This document shows positions 46,017 to 55,077 of a stretch of DNA of 64,000 nt, in pieces. This stretch comes from Jeotgalibacillus proteolyticus. Its GTDB lineage: Bacteria > Bacillota > Bacilli > Bacillales > Jeotgalibacillaceae. A model generated the notes under the pieces. That model worked only from the letters and a program-made list of their open reading frames with translations. It was not told the DNA's origin and did not search any database. The translations under genes and the position numbers were made by a program. Position 1 is the first letter of the stretch, and every line of letters begins with the position of its first letter. The DNA is taken from contig NZ_PREZ01000002.1 in the NCBI RefSeq assembly GCF_002926065.1, positions 496,001-560,000 on the forward strand, given 5' to 3'.

Positions 46017-46661
46017 ATGGTGCAATTTCAGCGATTAAGTATAAACGGATACAACGATTTGACGGTGCCTTACACGAAAATCACATCAGATAAACCTTCT
46101 GCTAAACTGGCTATTATATTGCCAGGACTTGGCTACACAGCGCAGGCGCCTCTGCTCTTCTATGCGACAAGCGTATATAGTAAGAGAGGATTTGATGTTC
46201 TCCAAATCAATTATCAGTACAATACAAGCGACTATGACAGCTTTACTCAGGAAGAGCTCAGTACAGCTATTCAAAGCGACGTTCGTACAGTGATTGACAG
46301 AACACTTACAGCTACTGCGTATTCTGAAATCTGCTTAATCGGAAAATCGCTCGGAACGATTGCCATAGCATCAGAGCTTAAAAGAGATTTTACTCAATCG
46401 GTAAAAGCGGTCTGGCTGACTCCTCTTCTGCAAAGAGAGGATGTTACCGACGCAATTCTTCAAAGTAAAATTCCAGGCTTATGTATTATTGGAGATAAGG
46501 ACCCGTGCTTTATAAAGGAACGGTTTCAAATGCTCTTATCTGTCGCGAATCTTACGTTTATGCTGATTCCAAATGCTGACCACAGTCTCGATCTGGCAGG
46601 TGATATCACAGGCTCAATCGAGATCTTAAAAAAAGTGGTTAATGAGTTGGAAAAATTTTAA
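46017..46661 (+). CDS. Alpha/beta hydrolase fold protein
   Basis: A 214-residue protein with LAIILPGLGYTAQAPLLFYA (oxyanion region) and nucleophile elbow IGKSLGT, giving Ser111. Later candidates for the acid and base are Asp in IIGDKDPCF and His in PNADHSLDL. All three members of a Ser-Asp-His triad can therefore be placed. The substrate is unknown. GATGAGG precedes the ATG. It is not recognised from the B. subtilis order. Confidence 0.8.
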   Translation: MVQFQRLSINGYNDLTVPYTKITSDKPSAKLAIILPGLGYTAQAPLLFYATSVYSKRGFDVLQINYQYNTSDYDSFTQEELSTAIQSDVRTVIDRTLTATAYSEICLIGKSLGTIAIASELKRDFTQSVKAVWLTPLLQREDVTDAILQSKIPGLCIIGDKDPCFIKERFQMLLSVANLTFMLIPNADHSLDLAGDITGSIEILKKVVNELEKF

Positions 46662-46782
46662 GCAGTGGAATGTATTTCCTGTACATAATTTCAGTTTACC
46701 ATTATTCACTCTAAACATGTTCAGTCTTTTTCTTCATGTTATTTTCGGTAGACTTATAGGTAATAGCTTGGAGGGGGATTAG

Positions 46783-46826
46783 AAAAGCCTTAGAAGAGAA
46801 TGATTCACTCTCTTCTAAGGCTTTTA
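46783..46826. terminator. Bidirectional terminator between the hydrolase and DUF84 genes
   Basis: A perfect 17-bp stem (AAAAGCCTTAGAAGAGA arm) lies between convergent genes. Confidence 0.88.
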
Positions 46827-46827
46827 A

Positions 46828-47382
46828 TTAAGAATTTTTCTGCATTTCCTTTTCGGCCAATTTACATTCCCATTGACCGATAAGAAGCATGACGATATGT
46901 GAAAACATCATGGAGCGTCCAACCCGTCCATTTGTAAAAATGCCGACTGCCCCTTCCTGCTGGCGAATGTTTTCCCGCTGGCTGAAAGCTTCCATAACAG
47001 GACCTAGCTCCTGCCCTGCACGAACCTTCCGGGCTACTTCTTCTGGAAGTGGAAGACTTGCTCCACCGGCAACAAAAGGTGCTGAAAAACGTTCATCCTT
47101 CAATGCCCCCCAATTACAAATAAAAAGTCCCTGAGAGGTTTCAACTACCCCGCCTTCCAATCCCAGCCCAAGCTTTGCGCCGCTTCTCGACCGGGCTAAA
47201 GAAGCACGGTTTATTGCCCCTGTCATCGTTTCTTCATTCCCAAAGGGCTGATCAGAAACATTGGAAGGAACAGAGATGCCTGTCACTTCAAACGGCTGAA
47301 GCGCAAGCTGATTAAGAGCATGTTCAATTGCAGTTAATTTTGCTTTGTTTTTTGTACCTGCTGCAATAGTTAAACCATTCAT
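46828..47382 (-). CDS. DUF84 inosine/xanthosine triphosphatase-like protein
   Basis: A 184-residue protein of the YjjX/DUF84 family, which hydrolyses ITP and XTP to keep non-canonical purines out of nucleic acids. Family features are TIAAGTKNKAKLTAIEHAL, GNEETMTGAINRA and LGLGLEGGVVE. It follows ytoP by 4 bp (stop TAA, then ATG), so they form an operon. The start at 47382 is preferred to a TTG 30 bp upstream inside ytoP. The ribosome site is poor and translation is probably coupled. Confidence 0.85.
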   Translation of the reverse strand: MNGLTIAAGTKNKAKLTAIEHALNQLALQPFEVTGISVPSNVSDQPFGNEETMTGAINRASLARSRSGAKLGLGLEGGVVETSQGLFICNWGALKDERFSAPFVAGGASLPLPEEVARKVRAGQELGPVMEAFSQRENIRQQEGAVGIFTNGRVGRSMMFSHIVMLLIGQWECKLAEKEMQKNS

Positions 47383-47386
47383 TGAA

Positions 47387-48460
47387 TTACGAGCCCTGGC
47401 GGATTGAGTCAACCGTTGAACGGTCGCATGACTTTACAAGCTTCACTAAAAGCTCTTTTGCAGCAGCATAATCATCAATATGGACCATGGAAGCGTGTGT
47501 ATGAATATAGCGGGAGCAAATGCCTACTACAGCACTTGGAACACCTTCATTTGATGTATGGACTCGGCCTGCGTCAGTTCCGCCAGCAGATACAAAATAC
47601 TGATACGGAATATTATTCGATTCTGCCGTATCAAGTACAAATTCTCTCATTCCGCGGTGAGTCACCATGCTTCTATCGAGGATGCGAAGAAGTGTCCCTT
47701 TCCCGAGCTGGCCAAATTCATTTTTATCCCCGGACATATCATTTGCAGGACTTGCATCCATCGCGAAAAAGAGATCCGGCTTAATGAGATTTGCTGCTGT
47801 CTGCGCTCCTCTAAGTCCTACTTCTTCTTGTACTGTTGCTCCACTGTATAAGGTGCTGTTAAGCGTTTCTCCCTCAAGTTCTTTTAAAAGTTCAATGGAA
47901 ATTCCGCAGCCATATCGGTTATCCCAGGCTTTTGCTAAGATCTTTTTGTCATTTGCCATCGGAGTGAAAGGACAGATCGGAACGACCTGCTGGCCTAAAC
48001 GGATGCCGATTGATTCAGCATCTTCACGATTATCCGCCCCTACATCAATAAGCATGTTCTTAATTTCCATCGGCTTTGCACGTTTTTCGGGGCTAAGAAG
48101 ATGCGGCGGAATAGAGCCGATTACGCCCACAACTGGACCGTTATCTGTAATGATTTCTACGCGCTGTGCAAGCAGCACCTGGTTCCACCAGCCCCCAAGC
48201 GTTTGAAAGCGCAGCATCCCATTTTCTGTTATTCCCGTAACCATGAAACCTACTTCATCCATATGGCCTGCAGCCATTATGACCGGTCCGTCCTGAGGTC
48301 CTTTTTTCAGACCGAAAATACTGCCAAGACCGTCCTGGACTATTTCATCTGAGTATTTGGCAAGCTCTTTTTTCATAAACGCCCGGACAGCGTGCTCGTT
48401 ACCCGGAGCACCCGGCAGTTCAGTTAAGTTTTTAAATAAAGTTAATGTTTCCTGGTTCAC
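47387..48460 (-). CDS. ytoP: YtoP, M42 family aminopeptidase
   Basis: A 357-residue di-zinc aminopeptidase of the glutamyl/deblocking aminopeptidase family. Metal ligands lie in [12 protein letters not shown] (His), AWDNRYGCG (Asp), [11 protein letters not shown] (Glu pair), AMDASPA and the final [12 protein letters not shown] (His). It is cytosolic and usually forms large oligomers. The start is GTG at 48460 with GAGGGGA upstream. It is first gene of the operon with the DUF84 gene. Confidence 0.93.
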   Translation of the reverse strand: MNQETLTLFKNLTELPGAPGNEHAVRAFMKKELAKYSDEIVQDGLGSIFGLKKGPQDGPVIMAAGHMDEVGFMVTGITENGMLRFQTLGGWWNQVLLAQRVEIITDNGPVVGVIGSIPPHLLSPEKRAKPMEIKNMLIDVGADNREDAESIGIRLGQQVVPICPFTPMANDKKILAKAWDNRYGCGISIELLKELEGETLNSTLYSGATVQEEVGLRGAQTAANLIKPDLFFAMDASPANDMSGDKNEFGQLGKGTLLRILDRSMVTHRGMREFVLDTAESNNIPYQYFVSAGGTDAGRVHTSNEGVPSAVVGICSRYIHTHASMVHIDDYAAAKELLVKLVKSCDRSTVDSIRQGS

Positions 48461-48641
48461 TATGATTTCCCCTCTCTAAATCCCTTCATATGTACAACAA
48501 TCGTCAGGGTCTATTTTACAGAACTTTCTTTAGACTTGCCACCAGAATGCAATTTTCAAAAAAATTGGAAGTCAAAGATGATTTACGCATGGGATTTCGG
48601 TATACTTATTGTAGTTTGAGCAACTCGGAGGTGAAGGTAGA

Positions 48642-48953
48642 ATGAATTGGAAGGATGTAACGATAGGTGCAGTAGCAGGTGTAGCTGCCGGGATCGCGAT
48701 CAGCCAGACTGCGTCCAGGGCTGTTCCCATGTCTCCTGACAAGGTTCTGGAGGATGTTAAAACTCAATTTAAAAGACAAGGTACTATTGATGGCTCCTGG
48801 ATTCAAATGAAACCTGAGGAGCACGAAATCATGGCAGTTAAAAACCGCGTGTACCGCGGCGGAATTTCACGACACCAGGGAATTGAACTTGAGCAATTTG
48901 AATTCATCGCAGATGCTAAAACCGGCACTGTAATGGATGTTTATAAAATTTAA
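48642..48953 (+). CDS. ytzB: YtzB, small PepSY-like protein
   Basis: A 103-residue protein with a short hydrophobic alanine-rich N-terminus (about 7-22, TIGAVAGVAAGIAISQ) and a single PepSY-like alpha/beta domain ending FIADAKTGTVMDVYKI. It is probably membrane-associated, and function is unknown. CGGAGGTG precedes the ATG. It is divergent from ytoP and ends at a hairpin terminator. Confidence 0.85.
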   Translation: MNWKDVTIGAVAGVAAGIAISQTASRAVPMSPDKVLEDVKTQFKRQGTIDGSWIQMKPEEHEIMAVKNRVYRGGISRHQGIELEQFEFIADAKTGTVMDVYKI

Positions 48954-48965
48954 TCTTTTCCAAAG

Positions 48966-49003
48966 AGATTCCTGTCAGCAACAGTATGACAGGAATCTTA
49001 TCT
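48966..49003 (+). terminator. ytzB terminator
   Basis: The stem AGATTCCTGTCA/TGACAGGAATCT is followed by a short T-rich run. Confidence 0.8.
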
Positions 49004-49059
49004 TATAAATTCAGCCGATATTTATGTTCCGCTTTTTCGAAAGGAACCAAAATAAAAAT

Positions 49060-49106
49060 GAGAAAAACACTCAATAATTGCGACTGGAGGCAACATTAAG
49101 TGTTTT
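49060..49106. terminator. Terminator of the broken regulator gene
   Basis: The arms AAAAACACT/AGTGTTTTT enclose a long loop. It lies just before the stop of the minus-strand regulator. Confidence 0.55.
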
Positions 49107-49110
49107 TATT

Positions 49111-49895
49111 TTAACCATTCTCAATTACAAGCTCATAGATTTTTCTCGGACGTCCAGGTTTCCCCGAGTTTTTTTCTTCAGTGACACTTTGGATCAAACC
49201 CATCTGCTCCATATCGCTTAAAATTCTTCTTGAATTGCGGTCAGTATTTTTTAGGATGGAAGTTATTAAGTCACTTGTTAAAAAGGGAACGTTCTTTAAT
49301 CTCATGTATTGATAAATTTTAGCTGGAATGTTCTCCCGGTAATTATGTTCTTTTAAAATCCCTTTCCAATAATCAGGCAATTGATAAGCCTCCGTCAATG
49401 AATTAGACTCAGGACTCGATAAATTTCTTATGACTCGTTCTTCATTTACATAGGCAATGGAGCAATTCATATTCATTTCTGCATCGGTGTAGCCCTTTAG
49501 GGATCGCAACTCAAAAGATATGCTGTCCAGCCGGTATTCGTCAAATAAAGAATGAACAGTTTTTTCATCTACAATATCAAGACTCATTTTTGGGACAAAT
49601 TTTCCTTTTTTCTGCATCACCTGTAAGCATGTTCCAAATAGTGCCATTCCATGAAGTGGAGGAAAGGAAGTCTCTTCCTCTGTAATAAGATTTTTTTCAA
49701 ACAATAATAGTACGGCGTGGGTCCCGAGAAAATCCATTGATTGACTTTATATCTGTGCTTACTTAAGATGTCTGGAAGCTGATCTGAATGGGAATATTCA
49801 AACTCAACCAGTTCAATTCTGGAGTCTGAATCAGCAGCCTCTCTTATAATTTTCAGGGAATCGGCTGGTCCAATTGTACCTATACGCACTTTCAT
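49111..49895 (-). pseudogene. Frameshifted transcriptional regulator with C-terminal winged helix
   Basis: From the ATG at 49895 the frame encodes MKVRIGTIGPADSLKIIREA and on to PTPYYYCLKK. The adjacent frame continues NLITEEETSFPPLHGMALFG to the stop at 49111. The two join smoothly if the A7 run (T7 at 49691-49697 on the plus strand) is restored to A8, giving about 261 residues. The C-terminal part (NSRRILSDMEQMGLIQ, GRPRKIYEL) looks like a winged helix. It starts 19 bp after the end of the ABC ATPase remnant, probably its former operon partner. The family was not identified. Confidence 0.75.
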
Positions 49896-49913
49896 ATTTT
49901 GTATTCATCCTTT

Positions 49914-50205
49914 TTACTTGTCTTTATGGGGCAAGCGGCTAAACACGTACTTATTTTCTTTCAAAAGCGGATAGTGGCATGCTGTAAAATGACCAGGCAG
50001 GATCTCCCGGTATTCCGGTATTTCCTTTTTACATTTATCATTTGTATACGGACATCTCGGATGAAATGACAGCCAGAAGGAGGATTAGTCGGGCTCGGGA
50101 TCCTTTTATCAGCTGATGATCCTTTCGCAATTTAGGGGCAGAAATGGGAACAGAATCCAGCAGTGCAGCCGTATATGGATGTAACGGCTGTTGAAATAAT
50201 CTGTT
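49914..50205 (-). pseudogene. 3' remnant of an Opp/Dpp-type ABC transporter ATPase
   Basis: Three minus-strand frame segments together give the C-terminal end of an oligopeptide ABC ATPase. They are RLFQQPLHPYTAALLDSVP with APKLRKD, then IPSPTNPPSGCHF, then CPYTNDKCKKEIPEYREILP with GHFTACHYP, to a stop at 49914. At least two frameshifts occur near 50107 and 50075. The rest of the ATPase is missing: the fragment ends about 10 bp before the ribosome site of the M20 peptidase. No other transporter subunit is present. Confidence 0.82.
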
Positions 50206-50230
50206 TTAAATAAAGGAGAATTTAAAAGTT

Positions 50231-51373
50231 ATGAGTAAATATTATGATTATTTATCTAAAAATAACGATGAAATAAAAGAAGATCTACTAGCATTGGTTC
50301 GTGCTCAATCACCTAGTCATCATAAAAAACTGGTCGATGAATGCGGACATTTAATAAAGGACATTTTCCATAATAGATTAATAGGGAGCTGGAAACAGAA
50401 GATTTACGCTCAGGAAGAAGCAGGCGATCATTTTTCTTTTGAACTCGAAGGACATCAAGGTCCCCGTATTTTGTTTTTAAGTCATTTTGACACCGTATGG
50501 AATGTGGATGCCATTCCTTTAGAGGAAAAAGGCAATGATATTTACGGGCCTGGCATTTTTGATATGAAAGCAGGACTCCTATCCTCCATTTGGGCGGTTC
50601 ATTCTCTTCAAATTCACCAAGAGAGCCTTCCCTTTACTCCTGTATTTTTATTTACATCGGACGAAGAGGTTGGAAGCACAACCTCTCGTGAAATTATTGA
50701 AAAAGTTGCTTCGACCTGTGATGCGGTATTGGTGATGGAGCCCCCTGTTTCCGGTTCTAACGCATTAAAAACCGAACGAAAAGGAGTCGGTATCTATACA
50801 CTCAAAGTAAAAGGCGTAAGCGCACATGCCGGAAACCATCATGCAGATGGTGTAAGTGCCGTGAATGAACTTGCTCACCAAAATATTAAGCTTGAGGAAC
50901 TGACAGATTATGAAAAAGAAACCACTGTAAATGTAGGGGTTATAAGAGGCGGCACGAATAGTAATGTCGTACCTGATTATGCGGAAGCTGAGATTGATTT
51001 TCGGGTCACAAGCATTGATGAGGCAGATCGGATTATTCAATCGTTTGAACAGTTGACGCCTGTGAACAGTGCAGCTGAGCTTGAAATAGAAGGAGAGCTT
51101 AACAGACCACCCCTGGAAAAAAACAAAGGAAACCATTTACTTTTTAAAAAGGCTGTTGCGGCAGGCAAGAGAATAGGACTTGAAGTGAAAGAAGAAAAAG
51201 CCGGCGGCGGAAGCGATGGAAATTTCACCTCCGCTCTTGGAATCCCTACACTTGACGGTCTTGGTATTCCCGGCGATGGCCCACATGCAATTCACGAGCA
51301 TATTCATTTCGATCAGTTTAGTGAACGCTGTGCCTTAATAGCTGAGCTATGCCTTGAAATTGCAGATAACTGA
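50231..51373 (+). CDS. M20 family metallopeptidase, glutamate carboxypeptidase-like
   Basis: A 380-residue enzyme related to carboxypeptidase G2. Zinc ligands are His85 in LFLSHFDTVW, Asp111 in GIFDMKAG, the Glu pair 145-146 in TSDEEVGS, and His in PHAIHEHIHF. The dimerisation domain is around 180-290. It has no signal peptide, so it is cytosolic and may process imported peptides or folate-type conjugates. AAAGGAG precedes the ATG. It is divergent from the ABC ATPase remnant and the broken regulator, so it may have lost its substrate supply. Confidence 0.87.
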   Translation: MSKYYDYLSKNNDEIKEDLLALVRAQSPSHHKKLVDECGHLIKDIFHNRLIGSWKQKIYAQEEAGDHFSFELEGHQGPRILFLSHFDTVWNVDAIPLEEKGNDIYGPGIFDMKAGLLSSIWAVHSLQIHQESLPFTPVFLFTSDEEVGSTTSREIIEKVASTCDAVLVMEPPVSGSNALKTERKGVGIYTLKVKGVSAHAGNHHADGVSAVNELAHQNIKLEELTDYEKETTVNVGVIRGGTNSNVVPDYAEAEIDFRVTSIDEADRIIQSFEQLTPVNSAAELEIEGELNRPPLEKNKGNHLLFKKAVAAGKRIGLEVKEEKAGGGSDGNFTSALGIPTLDGLGIPGDGPHAIHEHIHFDQFSERCALIAELCLEIADN

Positions 51374-51382
51374 AGAGAATGA

Positions 51383-51419
51383 AAAGAGCCAGCCTGGTTA
51401 AACAGGTCGGCTCTTTTTC
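51383..51419. terminator. Terminator between the M20 gene and ytnP
   Basis: The stem AAAAGAGCC(AG)CCTG/CAGG(TC)GGCTCTTTTT is shared by convergent genes. Confidence 0.85.
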
Positions 51420-51423
51420 ATGA

Positions 51424-52275
51424 TCATTCAAACGGCGTCCGCTTGACAGCCTCCACTATTTCTTTCCCTGATTCATCCCATTTTAAGACGCGGTAAAAGG
51501 AGTCATGGTAAAACGTAAACCACCAGTTATTCTCGATCCCCTCTTTTACCCACTTCTGTTTTGCATCAATAGAGGTCATCGGGTAGTCATCGTAAGCAAG
51601 CACCCACAGTGGATTCTGGTGGGCATGAGTCGGCATAAGATCCCCCATGTGAACAAGGGTTTCTCCGTTTTGTTCCATTAGCACAATGGAATGGCCATTA
51701 CTGTGTCCCCCTGTATGAACCATTTTTAAACCTTGAAGAATTGTTACTTCTTCTTCAAATGTGATCACCTGATCCTGAATCGGTTTCCAGTTTTCTTCCC
51801 AATATGTATTTTTTGAGCGGATATTCGGTTCTCTGATTTCATCCCACTCGACCTTTGAGGTATAAATTTTTGCGTTTGGAAATACAGAAACGAGTGTGTC
51901 ATTTTGAAGTTTCGTTAAGCCGCTCGCGTGATCAAAATGCATATGCGTCATGCAAATCAGATCAATGTCTGAGCATGTCAAACCAAGCTCAGCTAAGGAT
52001 TGTTCAATATGGCACTCTCTTGTTACGCCATAATTTCGCTTTTTCTTTTCATTTAGCTTTCCATGCCCTACACCTGAATCAATCAAAATACGGTGATCGC
52101 CAATTGTGACTAGCGCAGGTTCTGTTGGGAGCTCAATTTGATTTAATTCATTTGCCGGATATTTCTTTGACCACAGCGGCTTTGGCACTACTCCAAACAT
52201 CGCTCCGCCATCCATGTTGGTAATGCCTCCATCAAGCCACTTAATCTCCCAATCTCCAAATTGCAACGAATCCAT
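51424..52275 (-). CDS. ytnP: YtnP, metallo-beta-lactamase-fold lactonase
   Basis: A 283-residue enzyme. The zinc motif HMHFDH occurs in [11 protein letters not shown], further ligands in [10 protein letters not shown] and [10 protein letters not shown], and the C-terminal His in FYHDSFY. B. subtilis YtnP degrades N-acyl homoserine lactones and interferes with streptomycin signalling. The same activity is inferred from close similarity of the motif order. AGGAGGG precedes the ATG at 52275. Confidence 0.9.
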   Translation of the reverse strand: MDSLQFGDWEIKWLDGGITNMDGGAMFGVVPKPLWSKKYPANELNQIELPTEPALVTIGDHRILIDSGVGHGKLNEKKKRNYGVTRECHIEQSLAELGLTCSDIDLICMTHMHFDHASGLTKLQNDTLVSVFPNAKIYTSKVEWDEIREPNIRSKNTYWEENWKPIQDQVITFEEEVTILQGLKMVHTGGHSNGHSIVLMEQNGETLVHMGDLMPTHAHQNPLWVLAYDDYPMTSIDAKQKWVKEGIENNWWFTFYHDSFYRVLKWDESGKEIVEAVKRTPFE

Positions 52276-52341
52276 ATAATTCCCTCCTTAAGTGAATACG
52301 CTTCCATTTTAACACATTTAAAAAAATGCGTTAAATAAGAA

Positions 52342-52422
52342 AGGGGGTCGGACAATTGAGTCCCACCCTCTTATACATGGTTCATTGCGCTCAAGCGGAC
52401 GCTTTCCGCTCCGTCCATCTCA
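52342..52422. repeat. Bacillaceae-type intergenic repeat, internally deleted copy 3
   Basis: A hairpin (arms GGGGGTCGGAC/GTCCCACCCT) is followed by TTCATTGCGCTCAAGCGGACGC, split here as ends of the copy 2 family. It continues GCTTTCC directly to CTCCGTCCATCTCAC. This equals the two outer ends of copy 2 joined, without the middle 80 bp or so, including the 28-bp core. Confidence 0.7.
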
Positions 52423-52480
52423 CAAAACATAGGAACCAATTGATTTTTTCAGTTATGTCTCACTCTAGTATTTTATCAGA

Positions 52481-53119
52481 TTACTGATAGCGGACCTCAC
52501 AGCGGTAAATACGCTGACCTTTTTTTGAAAACTTCTCTTCGTATTCAGTCATAATATTTCCTTCATAATCGCTTTTATGAAGATCGAGGCTGACGAAAGT
52601 AAGCAGCATGCCATAAGCGGAAAAACTTTGCAGGGAGTACTCAAACAATCCCTGGTTATCGGTTTTAAAGTGAATTTCCCCGTTTTCAGGAAGAACCGTT
52701 TTATATAAATCCAGGAATTTTTTATAGGTAAGTCTTCTTTTTTCATGGCGATTTTTCGGCCATGGATCAGAGAAATTTAAATAGACCCTTTCAACCTCAC
52801 CTTTTTCAAAAACATCCGTCAAGTTCTCTGCGTTGATATTCAGGAGCTTTACATTTGGAAGTTCCTCTTCAATCAATCGGTCAAGCGCCACGACAATAAC
52901 GCTCTCAGACAGCTCGACACCTACATAATTGATATGAGGATTGGCTTTTGCCATTCCGGCTACAAATCGGCCTTTCCCGGTTCCCACTTCTATATGAAGA
53001 GGATGATCATTGCCAAAAACATCAGCCCATTTCCCCTTTTTTTCTTCAGGAGCCCCGACAGCGTATTGCGGGTAATCAGCGAGCCTCTGGGCTGCCCATG
53101 GTTTATTTCTAGTTCTCAT
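52481..53119 (-). CDS. trmB: tRNA (guanine-N7)-methyltransferase
   Basis: It methylates G46 in the variable loop of tRNAs with SAM. The 212-residue protein has the SAM site [16 protein letters not shown] (about 40-55), the ELSESV motif, and the catalytic [17 protein letters not shown] (about 115-131). The C-terminus [19 protein letters not shown] is the tRNA-facing signature. This is ytmQ in B. subtilis. It lies 79 bp after ytmP. The small ytzH gene found between them in B. subtilis is absent here. Confidence 0.95.
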   Translation of the reverse strand: MRTRNKPWAAQRLADYPQYAVGAPEEKKGKWADVFGNDHPLHIEVGTGKGRFVAGMAKANPHINYVGVELSESVIVVALDRLIEEELPNVKLLNINAENLTDVFEKGEVERVYLNFSDPWPKNRHEKRRLTYKKFLDLYKTVLPENGEIHFKTDNQGLFEYSLQSFSAYGMLLTFVSLDLHKSDYEGNIMTEYEEKFSKKGQRIYRCEVRYQ

Positions 53120-53147
53120 CTTTTACCTGCACCTCTTCTTCTCATTA

Positions 53148-53211
53148 AAAATAGCCTCGGCATTTTTCTAAAATGGTTCTCTTAGAAAAGACACCGGGCT
53201 ATTTCTTTTTC
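53148..53211 (-). terminator. Long hairpin between ytmP and trmB
   Basis: Outer arms AAATAGCCCGG/CCGAGGCTATTTTT enclose an inner stem TTTCTAA/TTAGAAA. On the minus strand a T run follows, so ytmP transcription probably ends here. Confidence 0.65.
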
Positions 53212-54008
53212 TCAGTTGGACAATAGCTGTAAAAGCAGCGTTGAAGAAAACTCATCCATTTCGATACATCGTGAAGGCGGCCTTTGTCCTTTTGCCATTG
53301 AAGCATCATAAGGGCCTGGCAGACAACATACCATTTCATCCGCAACCTGAAATCATCTGTAAGCTCTTCACCATACTGCTCCATCCACTGCTTCCAATCC
53401 TTTTGCGGTATGTACCAATACAAAAGCATTCCAACATCTACAGCCGGATCTGCAAGCATCGCTCCGTCCCAATCAATCAGGAACAATTCATCAACCTCAG
53501 ATAACAGCCAGTTATTATGATTCACATCCCCGTGGCAGACGGTATAATCACCCGTGCCGACTTCTCCAAGGTTTTCCTGTAAAAATTCAATCGCTTCACG
53601 CACCGGTTTTAACAATGTTAACTCTATATCAAGGGTGGACTTTACTTCATCCAGCATGACAAACGCTTCATACGGTTCTTTTCCTAAACGACGCAGCATA
53701 GAGGTCAGTGCTTTGGAGCTATGAATTTTTTTAAGAAGTCTTGCCACTCTTGCACCTGTCATTTCTTCTGCCTTTAGCTCACGGCCATTCAGCCAGTGCT
53801 GCGCTGTAATGACATCGCCATTTTCAAGACGCTTTGTCCACTTGAGCCGGGGTACAATCCCCTCTGCTGATAGAACAGCAATAAATGGAGAAGAATTGCG
53901 CTTTAAGAACAATTTTTGTTCATGGAATCGTGCAAAGAAAGCTTCACCAGAGGCGCCGCCTGCGGACATGATTTCCCAATCTTTATCAAACAAGTGTTCC
54001 AAATTCAT
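53199..54008 (-). CDS. ytmP: YtmP, aminoglycoside phosphotransferase-fold kinase
   Basis: A 269-residue APH/choline kinase-like protein. The catalytic loop is VCHGDVNHNNWLL (about 157-169), with Asp in HGD, and the metal-binding motif is FLIDWDGAMLADPAVD (about 175-190). The substrate is unknown; a thiamine or choline kinase role has been suggested by annotation only. No clear resistance function is implied. It lies between ytlR and trmB as in Bacillus. Confidence 0.87.
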   Translation of the reverse strand: MNLEHLFDKDWEIMSAGGASGEAFFARFHEQKLFLKRNSSPFIAVLSAEGIVPRLKWTKRLENGDVITAQHWLNGRELKAEEMTGARVARLLKKIHSSKALTSMLRRLGKEPYEAFVMLDEVKSTLDIELTLLKPVREAIEFLQENLGEVGTGDYTVCHGDVNHNNWLLSEVDELFLIDWDGAMLADPAVDVGMLLYWYIPQKDWKQWMEQYGEELTDDFRLRMKWYVVCQALMMLQWQKDKGRLHDVSKWMSFLQRCFYSYCPTEKKK

Positions 54009-54135
54009 TCACCTTCTACATCTTTGTCTTTAGAAGTTTATCACTTTACATTAGAAATAAAAAAAGATAGCTATTGGTGCTTAAAAGACAATAGCTATCC
54101 CTTGGTAAAATTCTATCGTTTAGAGGGGGCATTCG

Positions 54136-55077
54136 TCAAGACCCATGTTTATCCGTGCGAATATGATTCCAGCTTTTAGAATGCAGTTGAATCCACAAGG
54201 GGGACTTCTCTGACAATACGCCTCCAAACTCTCCGTCTGCATGAATAAACGCTTCACTGAAAACCTTAATTTGAACTTTTCTGCCCGATAGGTGTTCAAC
54301 TTCCTTAAAACGCAAGTGACTGCCAAAAAATACTGAGATAAAAACCGCAAGGAACTTCCACCTGGATAATTGATGAACAATGATCATATCAAGTATTCCG
54401 TCGGATGAATTCGCTGATGGAGCGATCTTCATTCCGCCCCCATAGTAAGGCTGGTTAGCTGCCGTTATAAACCATACGTCTTTATATCGATGTGCTTTTC
54501 CGTCCAGCCAAATCTCCATTTCCTGGGGCTGATAGCGGAATAAATGACGAAGCAGATAAAACGCGTAAATTAATTTCCCAAGCTTAAACCGGTTAAACCA
54601 TTTTTTTAAGAAGGACTGATTGGCAGAATAAGCAACTAGAGCATCGAAGCCTATTCCTAAATTATTCACAAACCAGCCGCTTTTGTCCCCTTTAAAATAA
54701 ACTGAATCCTGTTTTTCTGCCTTTCCATCCCATTGCTTTAGCCATCTTAGCGACTGTTCGGTAAACGGAAAGGAAGAATAATGCCGTCCGAAATCATTGC
54801 CTGATCCTGCTGAAATTGAAGCGATGAGCGCATTGGGAAATCCTGCTGCACCGTTTATAAGTTCGTGCATTGTCCCGTCTCCGCCTACGCCAAGAAATAT
54901 TACTTTCTCGTCAGGGTGCCTGCTTAAGTAATCTTTCATTCTATGCACTGCATCTAATGGGGCAGCTGTGATCCAATAGTCAATTTTCTCCTTTTCACAA
55001 ATAGGGATTAATCTTGTAAACTTTTTTAATGCCATTCCATTTTTCGCATGAGGATTTACAATAACAATAACCTTCAT
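54136..55077 (-). CDS. ytlR: YtlR, diacylglycerol kinase-type lipid kinase
   Basis: A 313-residue protein with the DAGK catalytic domain: IVNPHAKNG at the start, GVGGDGTMHELINGAAG (GGDGT about 65-69) and SAGSGNDFGRHY. It phosphorylates a lipid with ATP; the exact lipid is unknown and DgkB is the housekeeping enzyme elsewhere. The start is set by an ATGA overlap with ytlQ at 55074-55077, which indicates translational coupling. An upstream in-frame ATG at 55125 lies inside ytlQ. Confidence 0.88.
   Translation of the reverse strand: MKVIVIVNPHAKNGMALKKFTRLIPICEKEKIDYWITAAPLDAVHRMKDYLSRHPDEKVIFLGVGGDGTMHELINGAAGFPNALIASISAGSGNDFGRHYSSFPFTEQSLRWLKQWDGKAEKQDSVYFKGDKSGWFVNNLGIGFDALVAYSANQSFLKKWFNRFKLGKLIYAFYLLRHLFRYQPQEMEIWLDGKAHRYKDVWFITAANQPYYGGGMKIAPSANSSDGILDMIIVHQLSRWKFLAVFISVFFGSHLRFKEVEHLSGRKVQIKVFSEAFIHADGEFGGVLSEKSPLWIQLHSKSWNHIRTDKHGS

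Noticed and set aside
47667-48206. 179-codon plus-strand frame inside ytoP
   Set aside because: It is antisense to a conserved M42 peptidase gene with all metal ligands on the other strand; no ribosome site.
51424-53119. A quorum-quenching gene cluster around ytnP
   Set aside because: Neighbours are trmB, ytmP and an unrelated peptidase, all in conserved or separate units; no signal synthesis gene is visible.
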